Shown here piece by piece: positions 1 through 8,327 of a DNA stretch of 64,000 bases. The number at the start of each line of letters is the position of its first letter. Position 1 is the first letter of the stretch. The stretch covers positions 1 through 64,000 of the forward strand of contig JAFYUM010000008.1 of assembly GCA_017558505.1 (NCBI GenBank). Reading direction: 5' to 3'. The stretch is from Ruminococcus sp. (GTDB lineage Bacteria > Bacillota > Clostridia > Oscillospirales > Ruminococcaceae). The notes under the pieces are model-generated. The model was given only the letters and a program-made list of their open reading frames with translations, made no database searches and was not told the DNA's origin. Made by a program: the position numbers and the translations under genes.

Positions 1-2511
1 ACAGACGCTCTGACCGCTTTCGGCTTAACTGCTGCCGACAGCGGTCATTTTGCTGATGTGCTGGCGGCGGCATCCAGTAATGCAAATACAAACGTTGCCA
101 TGATGGGCGAAACCTTCAAGTACGCCGCCCCTGTTGCAGGTGCGTTGGGCTTCTCCGTTGAGGACACCGCTGAAGCAATCGGTCTGATGGCGAATGCCGG
201 TATCAAATCCACGCAGGCAGGTACGTCACTCCGTTCTATCATGACGGTGCTGTCGGGTGACGTGAAATTCTGTGGTGAAGCACTGGGAGAAGTGCAAATT
301 CAGACCACTAATGCTGACGGCAGTATGCGAGAACTCACGGATATTCTTGCAGACTGCCGTGTTGCTTTCTCACAGCTTTCCGAATCGGAACAGGCTTCTG
401 CCGCAAAAACGCTCGTGGGCAAGAATGCCATGTCGGGATTTCTGGCTCTCATGAACGCCGCACCTGCTGACATTGAAAAACTACAAGGTGCGATTTCATC
501 CTGTGACGGCACCTCCCTTGCCATGGCGGAAACCATGCAGAACAACCTCACGGGACAGCTGAGCATTCTGAAATCACAGCTTGAGGAACTGGCGATTTCC
601 TTTTCGGACATTCTCATGCCGACTATCCGTTCCATCGTTTCGCATATTCAGGGATTGGTGGATAAGCTCAATCAGCTTGACCCCCAGACAAAGGAAACCA
701 TTGTCAAAATCGCCCTCATTGCGGCGGCATTGGGTCCTCTGCTGATCGTCATCGGCAAGACGATTTCGGGTGTGGGCAGTATCATGACGCTCGTGTCGAA
801 AGCACCTGCCGCCATTGCCGCTGTTAAGGGCGGTATTGCGGCGGTAACGGGTGCATTGGGCGTTTCCCTCGGCACGATTCTTGCCGTAGTTGCGGCGATT
901 GCGGCTCTCGTGGCGGCATTTGTGCATCTTTGGAATACCAATGACGAGTTTAAGAATAACATCATCGGCATCTGGAATCAGATAAAAGAAACATTTTCGG
1001 GACTTGCGGACGGTATCGTTTCAAGGGTGAATGAGCTGGGTTTTGATTTTGAGAATTTCACCGAAATGATGAAAGCCGCATGTGACGCACTCTGCTCCGT
1101 GCTTGCTCCTGTATTTGAGGGAGTTTTCACCAATATTGCGAATATTCTTTCTGCCGTATCTGGTGTCATTCTTGGTGTGCTGGATATTTTTGTAGGATTG
1201 TTCACCGGCGATTGGGAGCAGATGTGGAACGGTGTCAAAAGCATTTTCATTGCTATCTGGGATTTGCTTATAGCTACATTCAAGAATATCCTAAATGTAC
1301 TGAAAAACGTGGCAGATGTGGTGCTTGGTTGGTTTGGTACAAGTTGGGAAGAAATATGGAACAATGTCAAAAACTTCTTTGTAAGTATCTGGACTTCGAT
1401 TTCCACATTCTTCACAGGCATTGTGACGGGAATCCGTGATTTCTTCGTGAATACATGGACAACGATTTATACCACATTTACGAATATTATCACGGCAATC
1501 CAAATAGTTGCAACGACAATTTTTACTGCGGTAAAGGATTTTATCACAGGCATTTTTACCGAGATTTACAATTTTCTATCCCCGTTGCTTGAAGCTTTCC
1601 GATACCTGTTTGAGACGATTTTTCAGGCAATTCAGATTCTCATCGGTATGGCGATGGACTGGATTTCTGAGAAAATTTCGGCAATCTGGAATGGCATCGT
1701 TTCATTCCTCTCGCCGATTCTGGAGAACATCAAAAATACATTTGATACCATCTGGAATGGGATTAAATCTGTTATCGACACGGTGCTGACTGCCATTTCC
1801 GGTACAGTTTCAAGTATCTGGAACGGTATCAAATCGGTGATTTCAGCTGTGCTGGACAGCATCAAAAGCACGGTTTCCACGGCTTGGAACAGCGTATCTA
1901 CGACTATTTCCAATGTGCTGGGAACGATAAAAACGACCGTTTCAAGCATCTGGGATAACATAAAATCCGCTATTTCCGACAAGATTTCGGGCATTGTCGA
2001 TACGGTCAAGGACGGCTTCAATAACACTGTGGACTTCGTGAAAGGGCTTGCTTCCGATGCATGGAGCTGGGGTTCGGACATCATCAGCGGCATCATTGAC
2101 GGCATCAAGAGTATGATTGGCAATCTTGCGGACTGCGTGACGGGTGTTGCCGATACTATTCGTGAGTTTCTGCACTTCTCCGTGCCGGACAAAGGTCCGC
2201 TGACCGACTACGAAAGCTGGATGCCCGACTTTATGCGTGGGCTTGCGGACGGCATCAACAAGAGCAAGAAGTATGTGGAAAAGGCGGTTGCAGGTGTTGC
2301 CGAAACCATGAAACTGACGATGCAGTCGGATCTGAGCTATCGGCTTGACGGGGTGTCTGCGGCTGTTATGGGCAGCACTGGCGGTGCGTCTGTCGTGAAC
2401 AACTACTACAATAACGACAACAGCCGGACGGTGAATCAGACTAACAATAGTCCGAAAGCACTGTCACGGCTGGAAATTTATAGATTGACGAGGAATGCGG
2501 TGAAAGTGTAA
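1..2511 (+). CDS. Phage tail tape measure protein (5' end outside window)
   Basis: The frame is open from base 1 and stops at 2511, so the N-terminus lies outside the window; 836 codons are visible. The first ~190 residues resemble the conserved N-terminal region of phage tape measure proteins (PhageMin_Tail type: 'LMANAGIK', 'GTSLRS', 'LVGKNAMSGFLALMNA'). Hydrophobic segments follow. The middle is a long array of degenerate amphipathic repeats built around 'W-N-x-I/V-K', such as 'SIWNGIKSVI', typical of tape measures, whose length sets tail length. The C-terminus has 'HFSVPDKGPLTDYESWMPDFM', frequent at the end of such proteins. The Dit gene downstream agrees. It was probably made with the other tail genes as one late transcript. 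Confidence 0.93.
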   Translation, partial: TDALTAFGLTAADSGHFADVLAAASSNANTNVAMMGETFKYAAPVAGALGFSVEDTAEAIGLMANAGIKSTQAGTSLRSIMTVLSGDVKFCGEALGEVQIQTTNADGSMRELTDILADCRVAFSQLSESEQASAAKTLVGKNAMSGFLALMNAAPADIEKLQGAISSCDGTSLAMAETMQNNLTGQLSILKSQLEELAISFSDILMPTIRSIVSHIQGLVDKLNQLDPQTKETIVKIALIAAALGPLLIVIGKTISGVGSIMTLVSKAPAAIAAVKGGIAAVTGALGVSLGTILAVVAAIAALVAAFVHLWNTNDEFKNNIIGIWNQIKETFSGLADGIVSRVNELGFDFENFTEMMKAACDALCSVLAPVFEGVFTNIANILSAVSGVILGVLDIFVGLFTGDWEQMWNGVKSIFIAIWDLLIATFKNILNVLKNVADVVLGWFGTSWEEIWNNVKNFFVSIWTSISTFFTGIVTGIRDFFVNTWTTIYTTFTNIITAIQIVATTIFTAVKDFITGIFTEIYNFLSPLLEAFRYLFETIFQAIQILIGMAMDWISEKISAIWNGIVSFLSPILENIKNTFDTIWNGIKSVIDTVLTAISGTVSSIWNGIKSVISAVLDSIKSTVSTAWNSVSTTISNVLGTIKTTVSSIWDNIKSAISDKISGIVDTVKDGFNNTVDFVKGLASDAWSWGSDIISGIIDGIKSMIGNLADCVTGVADTIREFLHFSVPDKGPLTDYESWMPDFMRGLADGINKSKKYVEKAVAGVAETMKLTMQSDLSYRLDGVSAAVMGSTGGASVVNNYYNNDNSRTVNQTNNSPKALSRLEIYRLTRNAVKV

Positions 2512-2512
2512 A

Positions 2513-3169
2513 TCATTTCGAGACGTATTTTTTTATCAAAATTACAAGAGAAGCAAACAAAACAATTACAGCGAGAATATCACAAACTACTTCAATTATG
2601 TTATAATATACTGGGTAAATTAAGAAAAAAGCTATTAGCAAAGATACGAGAATAGTGATTAAAACATAAGGTATAGTAATCTTTCGATTATCCTTTAAAA
2701 CTCTGATTGCTTTAAAAAACTTTGATTTTACCCTTTCTATTTCCTTCTCCAATTTCCCCATGCCTGTATCCAATGGTAATATTTCAGATAAAATAATACC
2801 TAAAGGAAAGAGAAGTGGATTCATAATTCTATTAATAATTTCATGATTACTTATGTGTGTTGGGGAATCTTTTAATTTCCAAATCCATACAAACCAGAAC
2901 CCAATCATTGACATGAAAGCCATAATAACAGATAGAATGTAATAGACGAACTTCTCGTTCTTTTGTAATTTGTTTGATGATAAATAATCATACAAGGAAG
3001 AAGTAGCAAATATAAGGAAAAATTGTATGATAGGAATTGCAATGGTAGCGATTGAATCAAATATATTATTATACTGGTGACCGCTCATAACAACTGTTAT
3101 AAGAATACCAACATAGTTCAAAAAACTAAATAGGTAGATATGGATGATACCCTTTTGATTTTTCTGCAT
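2513..3169 (-). CDS. Multi-pass membrane protein, prophage accessory gene (moron)
   Basis: Encodes 218 residues with about six hydrophobic segments (near residues 10-27, 38-58, 73-95, 115-130, 167-185 and 190-212) and a charged cytoplasmic-looking stretch in between ('KLEKEIERVKSKFFKAIRVLKDNRK'-like, residues ~138-162). I do not recognise a family. It runs opposite to the tail operon between tape measure and Dit, is visibly more A+T rich than both neighbours, and has its own promoter at 3202-3230. These are features of a moron, a gene carried by a prophage for use in the lysogen. A membrane-located exclusion or immunity role is possible but is only inference. An RBS-like 'AGAGG' precedes the ATG. 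Confidence 0.75.
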   Translation of the reverse strand: MQKNQKGIIHIYLFSFLNYVGILITVVMSGHQYNNIFDSIATIAIPIIQFFLIFATSSLYDYLSSNKLQKNEKFVYYILSVIMAFMSMIGFWFVWIWKLKDSPTHISNHEIINRIMNPLLFPLGIILSEILPLDTGMGKLEKEIERVKSKFFKAIRVLKDNRKITIPYVLITILVSLLIAFFLIYPVYYNIIEVVCDILAVIVLFASLVILIKKYVSK

Positions 3170-3201
3170 TATAGTTCCTCTTTTCGCAAAAATTTATTTA
3201 T

Positions 3202-3230
3202 ATTATACCACACCACATCTCAAAAGTCAA
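3202..3230 (-). promoter_or_regulatory. Sigma-A-type promoter of the reverse-strand membrane gene
   Basis: On the minus strand, TTGACT (3230-3225) and TATAAT (3207-3202) are separated by exactly 17 bp. The -10 lies about 33 bp upstream of the gene start at 3169. It abuts the ribosome binding site of the forward Dit gene (AAAGGAG near 3232), so the insertion is compact. Confidence 0.75.
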
Positions 3231-3244
3231 TGAAAGGAGTTCCT

Positions 3245-4120
3245 ATGTTTTTCTCTCTCATCCTCGAAAACTCCACCGGCGACCGTATCAACCTAACCAC
3301 GACCGCCAATCAGTACATGACCTCAAAAATCTCCGGTCTGCACCCGCCACCCGGAACGGTCAGCACCTCCACCTACGCAGGCATGGACGGCAGCTATCTC
3401 AACAACGCCTTCATCGAAAAGCGGAACCTCGTCATCAGCTTTGAAATGCGTGGCGTGGGGCTGGAAAAACGCCGCCACGCCCTATACCGTGTGGTGAAAC
3501 CGTCCCGATATATCAAGGTTTTCTACAAGACTTCCGGCATTGACGTGTACACCGAAGGCTATGTGGAGACCTGTGAGATTGATAACTTCACGAACAAAAC
3601 AAATGGGCAGATTTCGATTCTCTGTCCAGACCCATACTGGTACAGCACATCTGCCATTCACGCCTGTTACAGCCGTGTTTCGGGCGGATTTTTCTTTCCT
3701 TTTCCCAAGAGTGATGAGCCGTTTATCCTTGGCAGCTACAGTACCACGGACAACATTGAAATTCGCAATGACGGTGATGAAACCGGATTCATCATTCAGA
3801 TTGAAGGCGTGACGGATGCGACTGTACCCGAAGTTGCGGCAATGACACCGACGATTTATAATGCCGATACCGGTGAATATCTGCAAATCAAGGGAGAAAT
3901 TTTGCGTGGGGACATCATCACGATTTCCACGAAAACAGGCAATAAAACGGTCACGCTCACCCGCAACGGTGTGGACAGCAACATTATCAATCGGCTTGTG
4001 GCTGGCTCCACTTGGCTGACGCTCCGTGAGGGGCTGAATACTTTTCATGTGCAGGCCGTCCGTAATATCAAGAATCTCAAAATCACGCTGATGCATACAA
4101 ATACGTACTTGGGGGTGTAG
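3245..4120 (+). CDS. Distal tail protein (Dit-like)
   Basis: Encodes 291 residues. The ATG at 3245 is chosen because AAAGGAG lies 7 bases upstream; the frame is open further upstream only through the moron's promoter region. The N-terminus (FSLILENSTGDRINLT) and the pattern 'G...P....ST..G.DG..L.......RNLVISFEM' are typical of phage tail component N-terminal domains, which form the hub connecting tail tube and baseplate. The C-terminal half is beta-rich, with a galectin-like feel ('IEIRNDGDETGFIIQIEG', 'KGEILRGDIITISTKTGNKTVTL', ending 'MHTNTYLGV'), as in Dit proteins. It sits directly between the tape measure and a Gp37-like tail protein, the normal order in siphophages. Confidence 0.88.
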   Translation: MFFSLILENSTGDRINLTTTANQYMTSKISGLHPPPGTVSTSTYAGMDGSYLNNAFIEKRNLVISFEMRGVGLEKRRHALYRVVKPSRYIKVFYKTSGIDVYTEGYVETCEIDNFTNKTNGQISILCPDPYWYSTSAIHACYSRVSGGFFFPFPKSDEPFILGSYSTTDNIEIRNDGDETGFIIQIEGVTDATVPEVAAMTPTIYNADTGEYLQIKGEILRGDIITISTKTGNKTVTLTRNGVDSNIINRLVAGSTWLTLREGLNTFHVQAVRNIKNLKITLMHTNTYLGV

Positions 4121-4121
4121 G

Positions 4122-5240
4122 ATGCAGATTGAAGTTTATGAAATGAACCCGACAGAATCGGGCGTAACGATCACGCTCACGGCTGTATGCGACAGTTTTT
4201 CAAGTCTGCTGTGGGATGTGCAGTATTACGGCTGTGGTAATTTTGAGGTATATATTGCCGCCAATGCTCGCAACATTGCGATTTTTCAGACCGGAAGAAT
4301 TATCGGTCGGGATGATGATAAACAGCACTACGGTATTATCGAATCCGTCACGCTTGAAACAGATGCGGAGAATGGCGATTATCTGACGGTAACAGGCAGA
4401 TTTCTCATGTCCCTGCTATCGAGAAGAATCATTTATCCAACCTTGTCTTTCTCGGCTCTGACAAGCTATGCGGATATGGTGAGATTGGCGGTGTATCGCA
4501 ATTGTATGCAATCTGATAATCGTCTGACTCCAGGACTTCGTCACGGCAATACCAATGGCGATTGCTGGGAGCAGAAATCCCGATTGCAGGTGTCCTACGA
4601 GAACCTTATGGACTGGATTTTCAAGGTTTGTGAGATAATTGGCGGTACAGCGAATATCCGATTGCAGGAAACAACGGCAGGAAGCGGTGTGTATACCATG
4701 ATGCTTGACCTCTCACAAGGCACGGACAGGAGCATTCAGCAGGAGGAGAATGCACATATCGTGTTCTCTGATTCCTACTGCAATCTGCTGACTTTCGACT
4801 ATTCTACGGACTTATCTGTGCAGAGGAATGTTGCATATGTCTTCGGCTGTGGTGAGGGTGCGGAGCGTAAACAGGCACTTTGCTATCGTGGGGATGAGCC
4901 TGCAAGCCTTGACCGCTATGAAGTCTTTGTGGATGCAAAGGATGTGTCCGATGAAACACAGGAAAATGGTGAAACTGTGGCAATTTCGGAGGAGGATTAT
5001 CTCGGATTGCTGACGGAACGTGGTGCTGAAAAACTTGTTCCCATTACAGAAATCAGCGAATCCACCATTGCCGCTGACAATCGGCAGTATCAGTATAACA
5101 GAGATTATTTTGTCGGCGATTATGTCACCGTGGAGCATGAGCGATTCGGTTTGATTCAGCCGAAAATTCAGCTTGTAGGCATGATTGAGAGCTATGAACA
5201 GAACGGCAGGACGCTGACACCGACATTTAAAGGAGTGTGA
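4122..5240 (+). CDS. Siphovirus Gp37-like tail protein
   Basis: Encodes 372 residues and starts 1 base after the Dit stop. The N-terminal half has the layout of the ReqiPepy6 Gp37-like family found after Dit in many Gram-positive prophages: a strand-rich start ('FSSLLWDVQYYGCGNFEVYIAA'), 'FQTGRIIGRDDDKQHYGIIESV', then 'DYLTVTGRFLMSLLSRRII'. The C-terminus 'YNRDYFVGDYVTVEHERFGL' is also typical, with 'V.MIESYEQNGRTLTPTFKG' at the very end. It is probably a baseplate component occupying the place of the Tal protein. No peptidase or glycosidase motif was seen in it. Confidence 0.82.
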   Translation: MQIEVYEMNPTESGVTITLTAVCDSFSSLLWDVQYYGCGNFEVYIAANARNIAIFQTGRIIGRDDDKQHYGIIESVTLETDAENGDYLTVTGRFLMSLLSRRIIYPTLSFSALTSYADMVRLAVYRNCMQSDNRLTPGLRHGNTNGDCWEQKSRLQVSYENLMDWIFKVCEIIGGTANIRLQETTAGSGVYTMMLDLSQGTDRSIQQEENAHIVFSDSYCNLLTFDYSTDLSVQRNVAYVFGCGEGAERKQALCYRGDEPASLDRYEVFVDAKDVSDETQENGETVAISEEDYLGLLTERGAEKLVPITEISESTIAADNRQYQYNRDYFVGDYVTVEHERFGLIQPKIQLVGMIESYEQNGRTLTPTFKGV

Positions 5241-5244
5241 TTTT

Positions 5245-6582
5245 ATGAGTTTTTCTTACGGATTTTTCAATGCAAAAAATATGGACAGGACATACACTGC
5301 GGATGATTTTACAAATTATCTCTCCAGTATTATCTGCAACGGTGTATTTGATACCTACGGCGATTGCTTTTCTGTGACTGCCGGAAATGGTACAAGCGTA
5401 GTCATCGGCACAGGAAAAGCGTGGATTGACGGGCATTATTTTATCAATGATACGGCTTACACTCTTGATTTATCAAAATATGCGGACGAGTCTTTGAGCC
5501 GCTATGTGACTATCGGCATCAGCTGTGATGTAAGCGAAAACGTCCGTGCCTGCAAGCTGGAGGTGAAGTCGGGGACAGCTGCTACAACTCCCACAATTCC
5601 TGTGTTTGAGAATACAGCAAGTAAGAAATATATTACCCTTGCCGCTGTATTTCTCAAAGGTGGTACAAAAAATATCATAAATGATAATATTTTCGATATG
5701 CGTGAGGATGAAAAGAAGTGTGGTTATGTCAAGTGTGTTCTGGGTAAATGTCGTGTTTCTGAAATTCTTATGGCTCTTGCTGTATATCGCTCCACAGTTG
5801 CCGATCTTACGAAACAGGTGCAGGATTTATCATCACATGTAGCATCCCTCACTACACGCCTTGACGATTTCACAGCAGATGTGACGGCAGTAGGCAGTAT
5901 CGGTGATTCTGCCTACTACATCATGTACTCCAACGGCAGGCTTGCTATCCGTGGCACAGGTGCGACTTATGACTATGATATCGGCAATTCACCGTTCTTT
6001 GAAAACACGGAAATCACTTCTCTTGATGTTGGTGAGGGTATTACAGCTCTGGGCAGCAGCCTATTTGAACGCTGTACGAATATGACAGAAATTTCTTTAC
6101 CTACAACATTAACAGCTATCGGAGAACGCTGTTTCTTTATGTATTCCGTTGGCGGTCTGAAATCTCTTGTTATACCGAAAAATGTAAAAACTATCGCAGA
6201 AAAAGCATTTGTGTGCTGTGCAGTTGAGAGTGTAACTATTCCATTTAATGTAAAAGAAATCGGCAGTTATGCTTTCAACGAATGTGCAGAATTGAAATCT
6301 GCCTATGTCGATTCTCCTTTAGTTAGCAGTTTTATGTTTACACAATGCTCTGCCCTTGCCAATCTTACATTGAGCAAAAATGTGAAGTCAATTAACGCTT
6401 ATTGCATTAATTATTGCGGTAGTCTGAAGGAAATTACATACGAGGGTACAGTTACGGATTTAAAGGCTGTTGTAGGCTATCAAAACCTTATGAATGCTTC
6501 TTATTGTCCGTTGGAGCGTATTTCCTGCGTGGACGGTGCATTTGTACTGAACGGCGAAACATGGGAGGAGGTTATGACATGA
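5245..6582 (+). CDS. Tail fibre/baseplate protein with C-terminal leucine-rich repeats
   Basis: Encodes 445 residues. AAAGGAG lies 9 bases before the ATG. Residues 1-150 match a tail-appendage N-terminus often seen after Gp37-like proteins ('YGFFNAKNMDRTYTADDFTNYL', 'GVFDTYGD.F.V', 'GKAWIDGHYF'). A short coiled coil with 'TKQVQDLSSHVASLTTRLDD' follows near residue 190. From ~240 to ~420 there are BspA-type LRR_5 repeats ('ITALGSSLFERCTNMTEISLP', 'VKTIAEKAFVCCAVESVTIP', 'VKEIGSYAFNECAELKSAYV'). LRR_5 domains are common in surface proteins of gut bacteria, so this looks like a receptor-binding appendage built on a borrowed host-type domain. It overlaps the next gene by 4 bases. Confidence 0.8.
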   Translation: MSFSYGFFNAKNMDRTYTADDFTNYLSSIICNGVFDTYGDCFSVTAGNGTSVVIGTGKAWIDGHYFINDTAYTLDLSKYADESLSRYVTIGISCDVSENVRACKLEVKSGTAATTPTIPVFENTASKKYITLAAVFLKGGTKNIINDNIFDMREDEKKCGYVKCVLGKCRVSEILMALAVYRSTVADLTKQVQDLSSHVASLTTRLDDFTADVTAVGSIGDSAYYIMYSNGRLAIRGTGATYDYDIGNSPFFENTEITSLDVGEGITALGSSLFERCTNMTEISLPTTLTAIGERCFFMYSVGGLKSLVIPKNVKTIAEKAFVCCAVESVTIPFNVKEIGSYAFNECAELKSAYVDSPLVSSFMFTQCSALANLTLSKNVKSINAYCINYCGSLKEITYEGTVTDLKAVVGYQNLMNASYCPLERISCVDGAFVLNGETWEEVMT

Positions 6583-7601
6583 TGAAATTTTTCGTCAAAG
6601 GTCAGCGTATTGAAATCACGGAGCGTGAGGTTATCGCAAGCGGACAGATTGCTTTTGTAACGCTGAAATTTACCTTTGACTGCTCATGGAAGAATCTGCA
6701 TAAAGTGGTGCAGTTTTCCCAGTGCGACGAAGTCTATAACTGTGTTCTTGGCGTTGACGGTATATCTTGCTTGCTGCCCTCGGAGCTTCATCCCGGTATG
6801 GTGAAAATAAGTGTATTCGGCTATGACAGTGATTCCGATACAACAATCAGAGCAACAACTGTACCAATAACGCTTCATGTCAGACCTTCGGGTTTTGACG
6901 GTGAAAGCTGTAATGTGCCGCCGACTCCCGACCTCTATGCACAGCTTTTAGCTGAAATAAAGAAAATAATATCAGAGGGTGGAAATGGTATTAATGGCAA
7001 GGACGGCGAAAACGGTCTATCTGCCTATGAACTTGCGGTTCAAAATGGATTTACAGGTACACTTGCAGGGTGGCTTGAAAGTCTGAAAGGTGCTGACGGT
7101 ATCAATGGTATAAACGGAAAAAATGGTATTGACGGCAAAGACGGTTTATCTGCTTATGAAATAGCAGTAAAAAACGGCTTTGTCGGCACAGAATCAGAAT
7201 GGCTTGATTCACTAAAAGGCGAAAATGGCTCAGAACTTGACTTGTCAAAATATGTTACACAAACAGCACTAATTTACTTGCAGGACAGCTTAAAAAGGGA
7301 TATTTCCGCACAGCAGGAGCAGATTGAAAGCTTATCAAAAAAATCTCATACTCATAACAATCAATCTGCTCTTGATGAAATCACAGCGGAGAGAATTGAG
7401 AAATGGGATAATGCTCCCGAATATATTGATAATCAGATTAAAAACTTCAAAACTGAATTACATGGAAATCTTCATCAGCATAAAAATATGAGCGTTCTTG
7501 ATTCTGTTACAGCTGAGTCTGTTGCAGAATGGAATAACTGCGTTGAAAAGCTGTCGGGAGTTGAAATGATTCTTGCCAGAATTGTGGAGGTGGATACATG
7601 A
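6579..7601 (+). CDS. Tail fibre-like protein with collagen-like segments
   Basis: Encodes 340 residues. The ATG at 6579 overlaps the preceding stop (ATGATGA) and follows GGGAGGAGG. Residues 1-110 form a beta-rich head domain. The middle carries short collagen-like Gly-x-y runs ('GINGKDGENG', 'GADGINGINGKNGIDGKDG'). Each run is followed by the same ~28-residue module 'LSAYE-A-NGF-GT---WL-SLKG', in two copies near residues 147 and 195. The C-terminal third is coiled coil with 'SHTHNNQSALDEITAERIEKWDNA' and a second 'HQHKNMSVLDSVTAESVAEWNN' copy, histidine-rich repeats typical of trimeric phage fibres. Probably a trimeric baseplate or fibre protein; its receptor is unknown. Confidence 0.75.
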   Translation: MMKFFVKGQRIEITEREVIASGQIAFVTLKFTFDCSWKNLHKVVQFSQCDEVYNCVLGVDGISCLLPSELHPGMVKISVFGYDSDSDTTIRATTVPITLHVRPSGFDGESCNVPPTPDLYAQLLAEIKKIISEGGNGINGKDGENGLSAYELAVQNGFTGTLAGWLESLKGADGINGINGKNGIDGKDGLSAYEIAVKNGFVGTESEWLDSLKGENGSELDLSKYVTQTALIYLQDSLKRDISAQQEQIESLSKKSHTHNNQSALDEITAERIEKWDNAPEYIDNQIKNFKTELHGNLHQHKNMSVLDSVTAESVAEWNNCVEKLSGVEMILARIVEVDT

Positions 7602-8251
7602 TAGCGAAATATCTGGAAGAACTGTTAAAACAGAAAGAACAGCTTGCAAATAATCTGCGTATTAAGGGTGTTGAGGCTGATTCATCGGAAACGCTGAACA
7701 CGCTTATTCCGAAGATTTTGCAAATTCAAGGCGGCAGTCCGAAACGACAGTCTGTTTTCGTTGCAGAAGAAGTTCCTGAAAAATACGCTGATACAATTTA
7801 CACTATTTTTCAGAATGGCATACAGGATTTAAGCGGATATATCCGCAATAATAAGCCATTCTGCAATGAGAGCAACGGCTATATTCTCAATTACAGTCAG
7901 GCTGATTTTGGCTGGGACGGTTTTGTCTGCACAGGCAGTACGACTCCAATTAATGTTGATTCGCAGACAGCTATTGCTATGTGTTATCAATCGGGATGTA
8001 CGGAGCGTGGCGGTATGTTTCTTGTTCCAACAGCAGGCAAGGAAGAATGGGACACGATTCAAAATTACGTTTATACATCTCTTGCCAATAAAAATTATGT
8101 GGATATACCGTTTTACTGGCTGCAATGCGATACATACATTACTTCTATTGGCTTATGTGACGCTGTACCCCCAGGGCAGTATTATCTGTGCTGGCTTGGC
8201 AGGTCAAATAATACTCATCCGCTTGTGAAAAAGGTGGAGATTATGAATTGA
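7598..8251 (+). CDS. Small tail-associated protein of unknown function
   Basis: Encodes 217 residues and overlaps the preceding gene by 4 bases (ATGA), so it belongs to the tail transcript. Residues 1-45 are a helix or coiled coil ('YLEELLKQKEQLANNLRIKGVEA', 'SETLNTLIPKILQI') like those that start several clostridial prophage appendage proteins. The rest is mixed with many aromatics and six cysteines and is not a family I recognise. It may be a terminal fibre or chaperone protein. Its stop overlaps the -35 element of the next gene's promoter. Confidence 0.6.
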   Translation: MIAKYLEELLKQKEQLANNLRIKGVEADSSETLNTLIPKILQIQGGSPKRQSVFVAEEVPEKYADTIYTIFQNGIQDLSGYIRNNKPFCNESNGYILNYSQADFGWDGFVCTGSTTPINVDSQTAIAMCYQSGCTERGGMFLVPTAGKEEWDTIQNYVYTSLANKNYVDIPFYWLQCDTYITSIGLCDAVPPGQYYLCWLGRSNNTHPLVKKVEIMN

Positions 8252-8276
8252 CTTTTTGAGAAAGATGGTGTATAAT
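8248..8276 (+). promoter_or_regulatory. Sigma-A-type promoter of the deaminase-like gene
   Basis: TTGACT (8248-8253) and TATAAT (8271-8276) are separated by 17 bp. The -35 overlaps the last codons of the upstream tail gene. It lets the next gene be expressed independently of the late tail transcript. The initial bases (TTGACTTTT-TGAGA) resemble those of the promoter at 3202-3230. Confidence 0.8.
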
Positions 8277-8327
8277 AGTGGAAATCGAATAAGTCGGTAA
8301 ATCGAAATTTGTAGGAGCCAGGACAAT

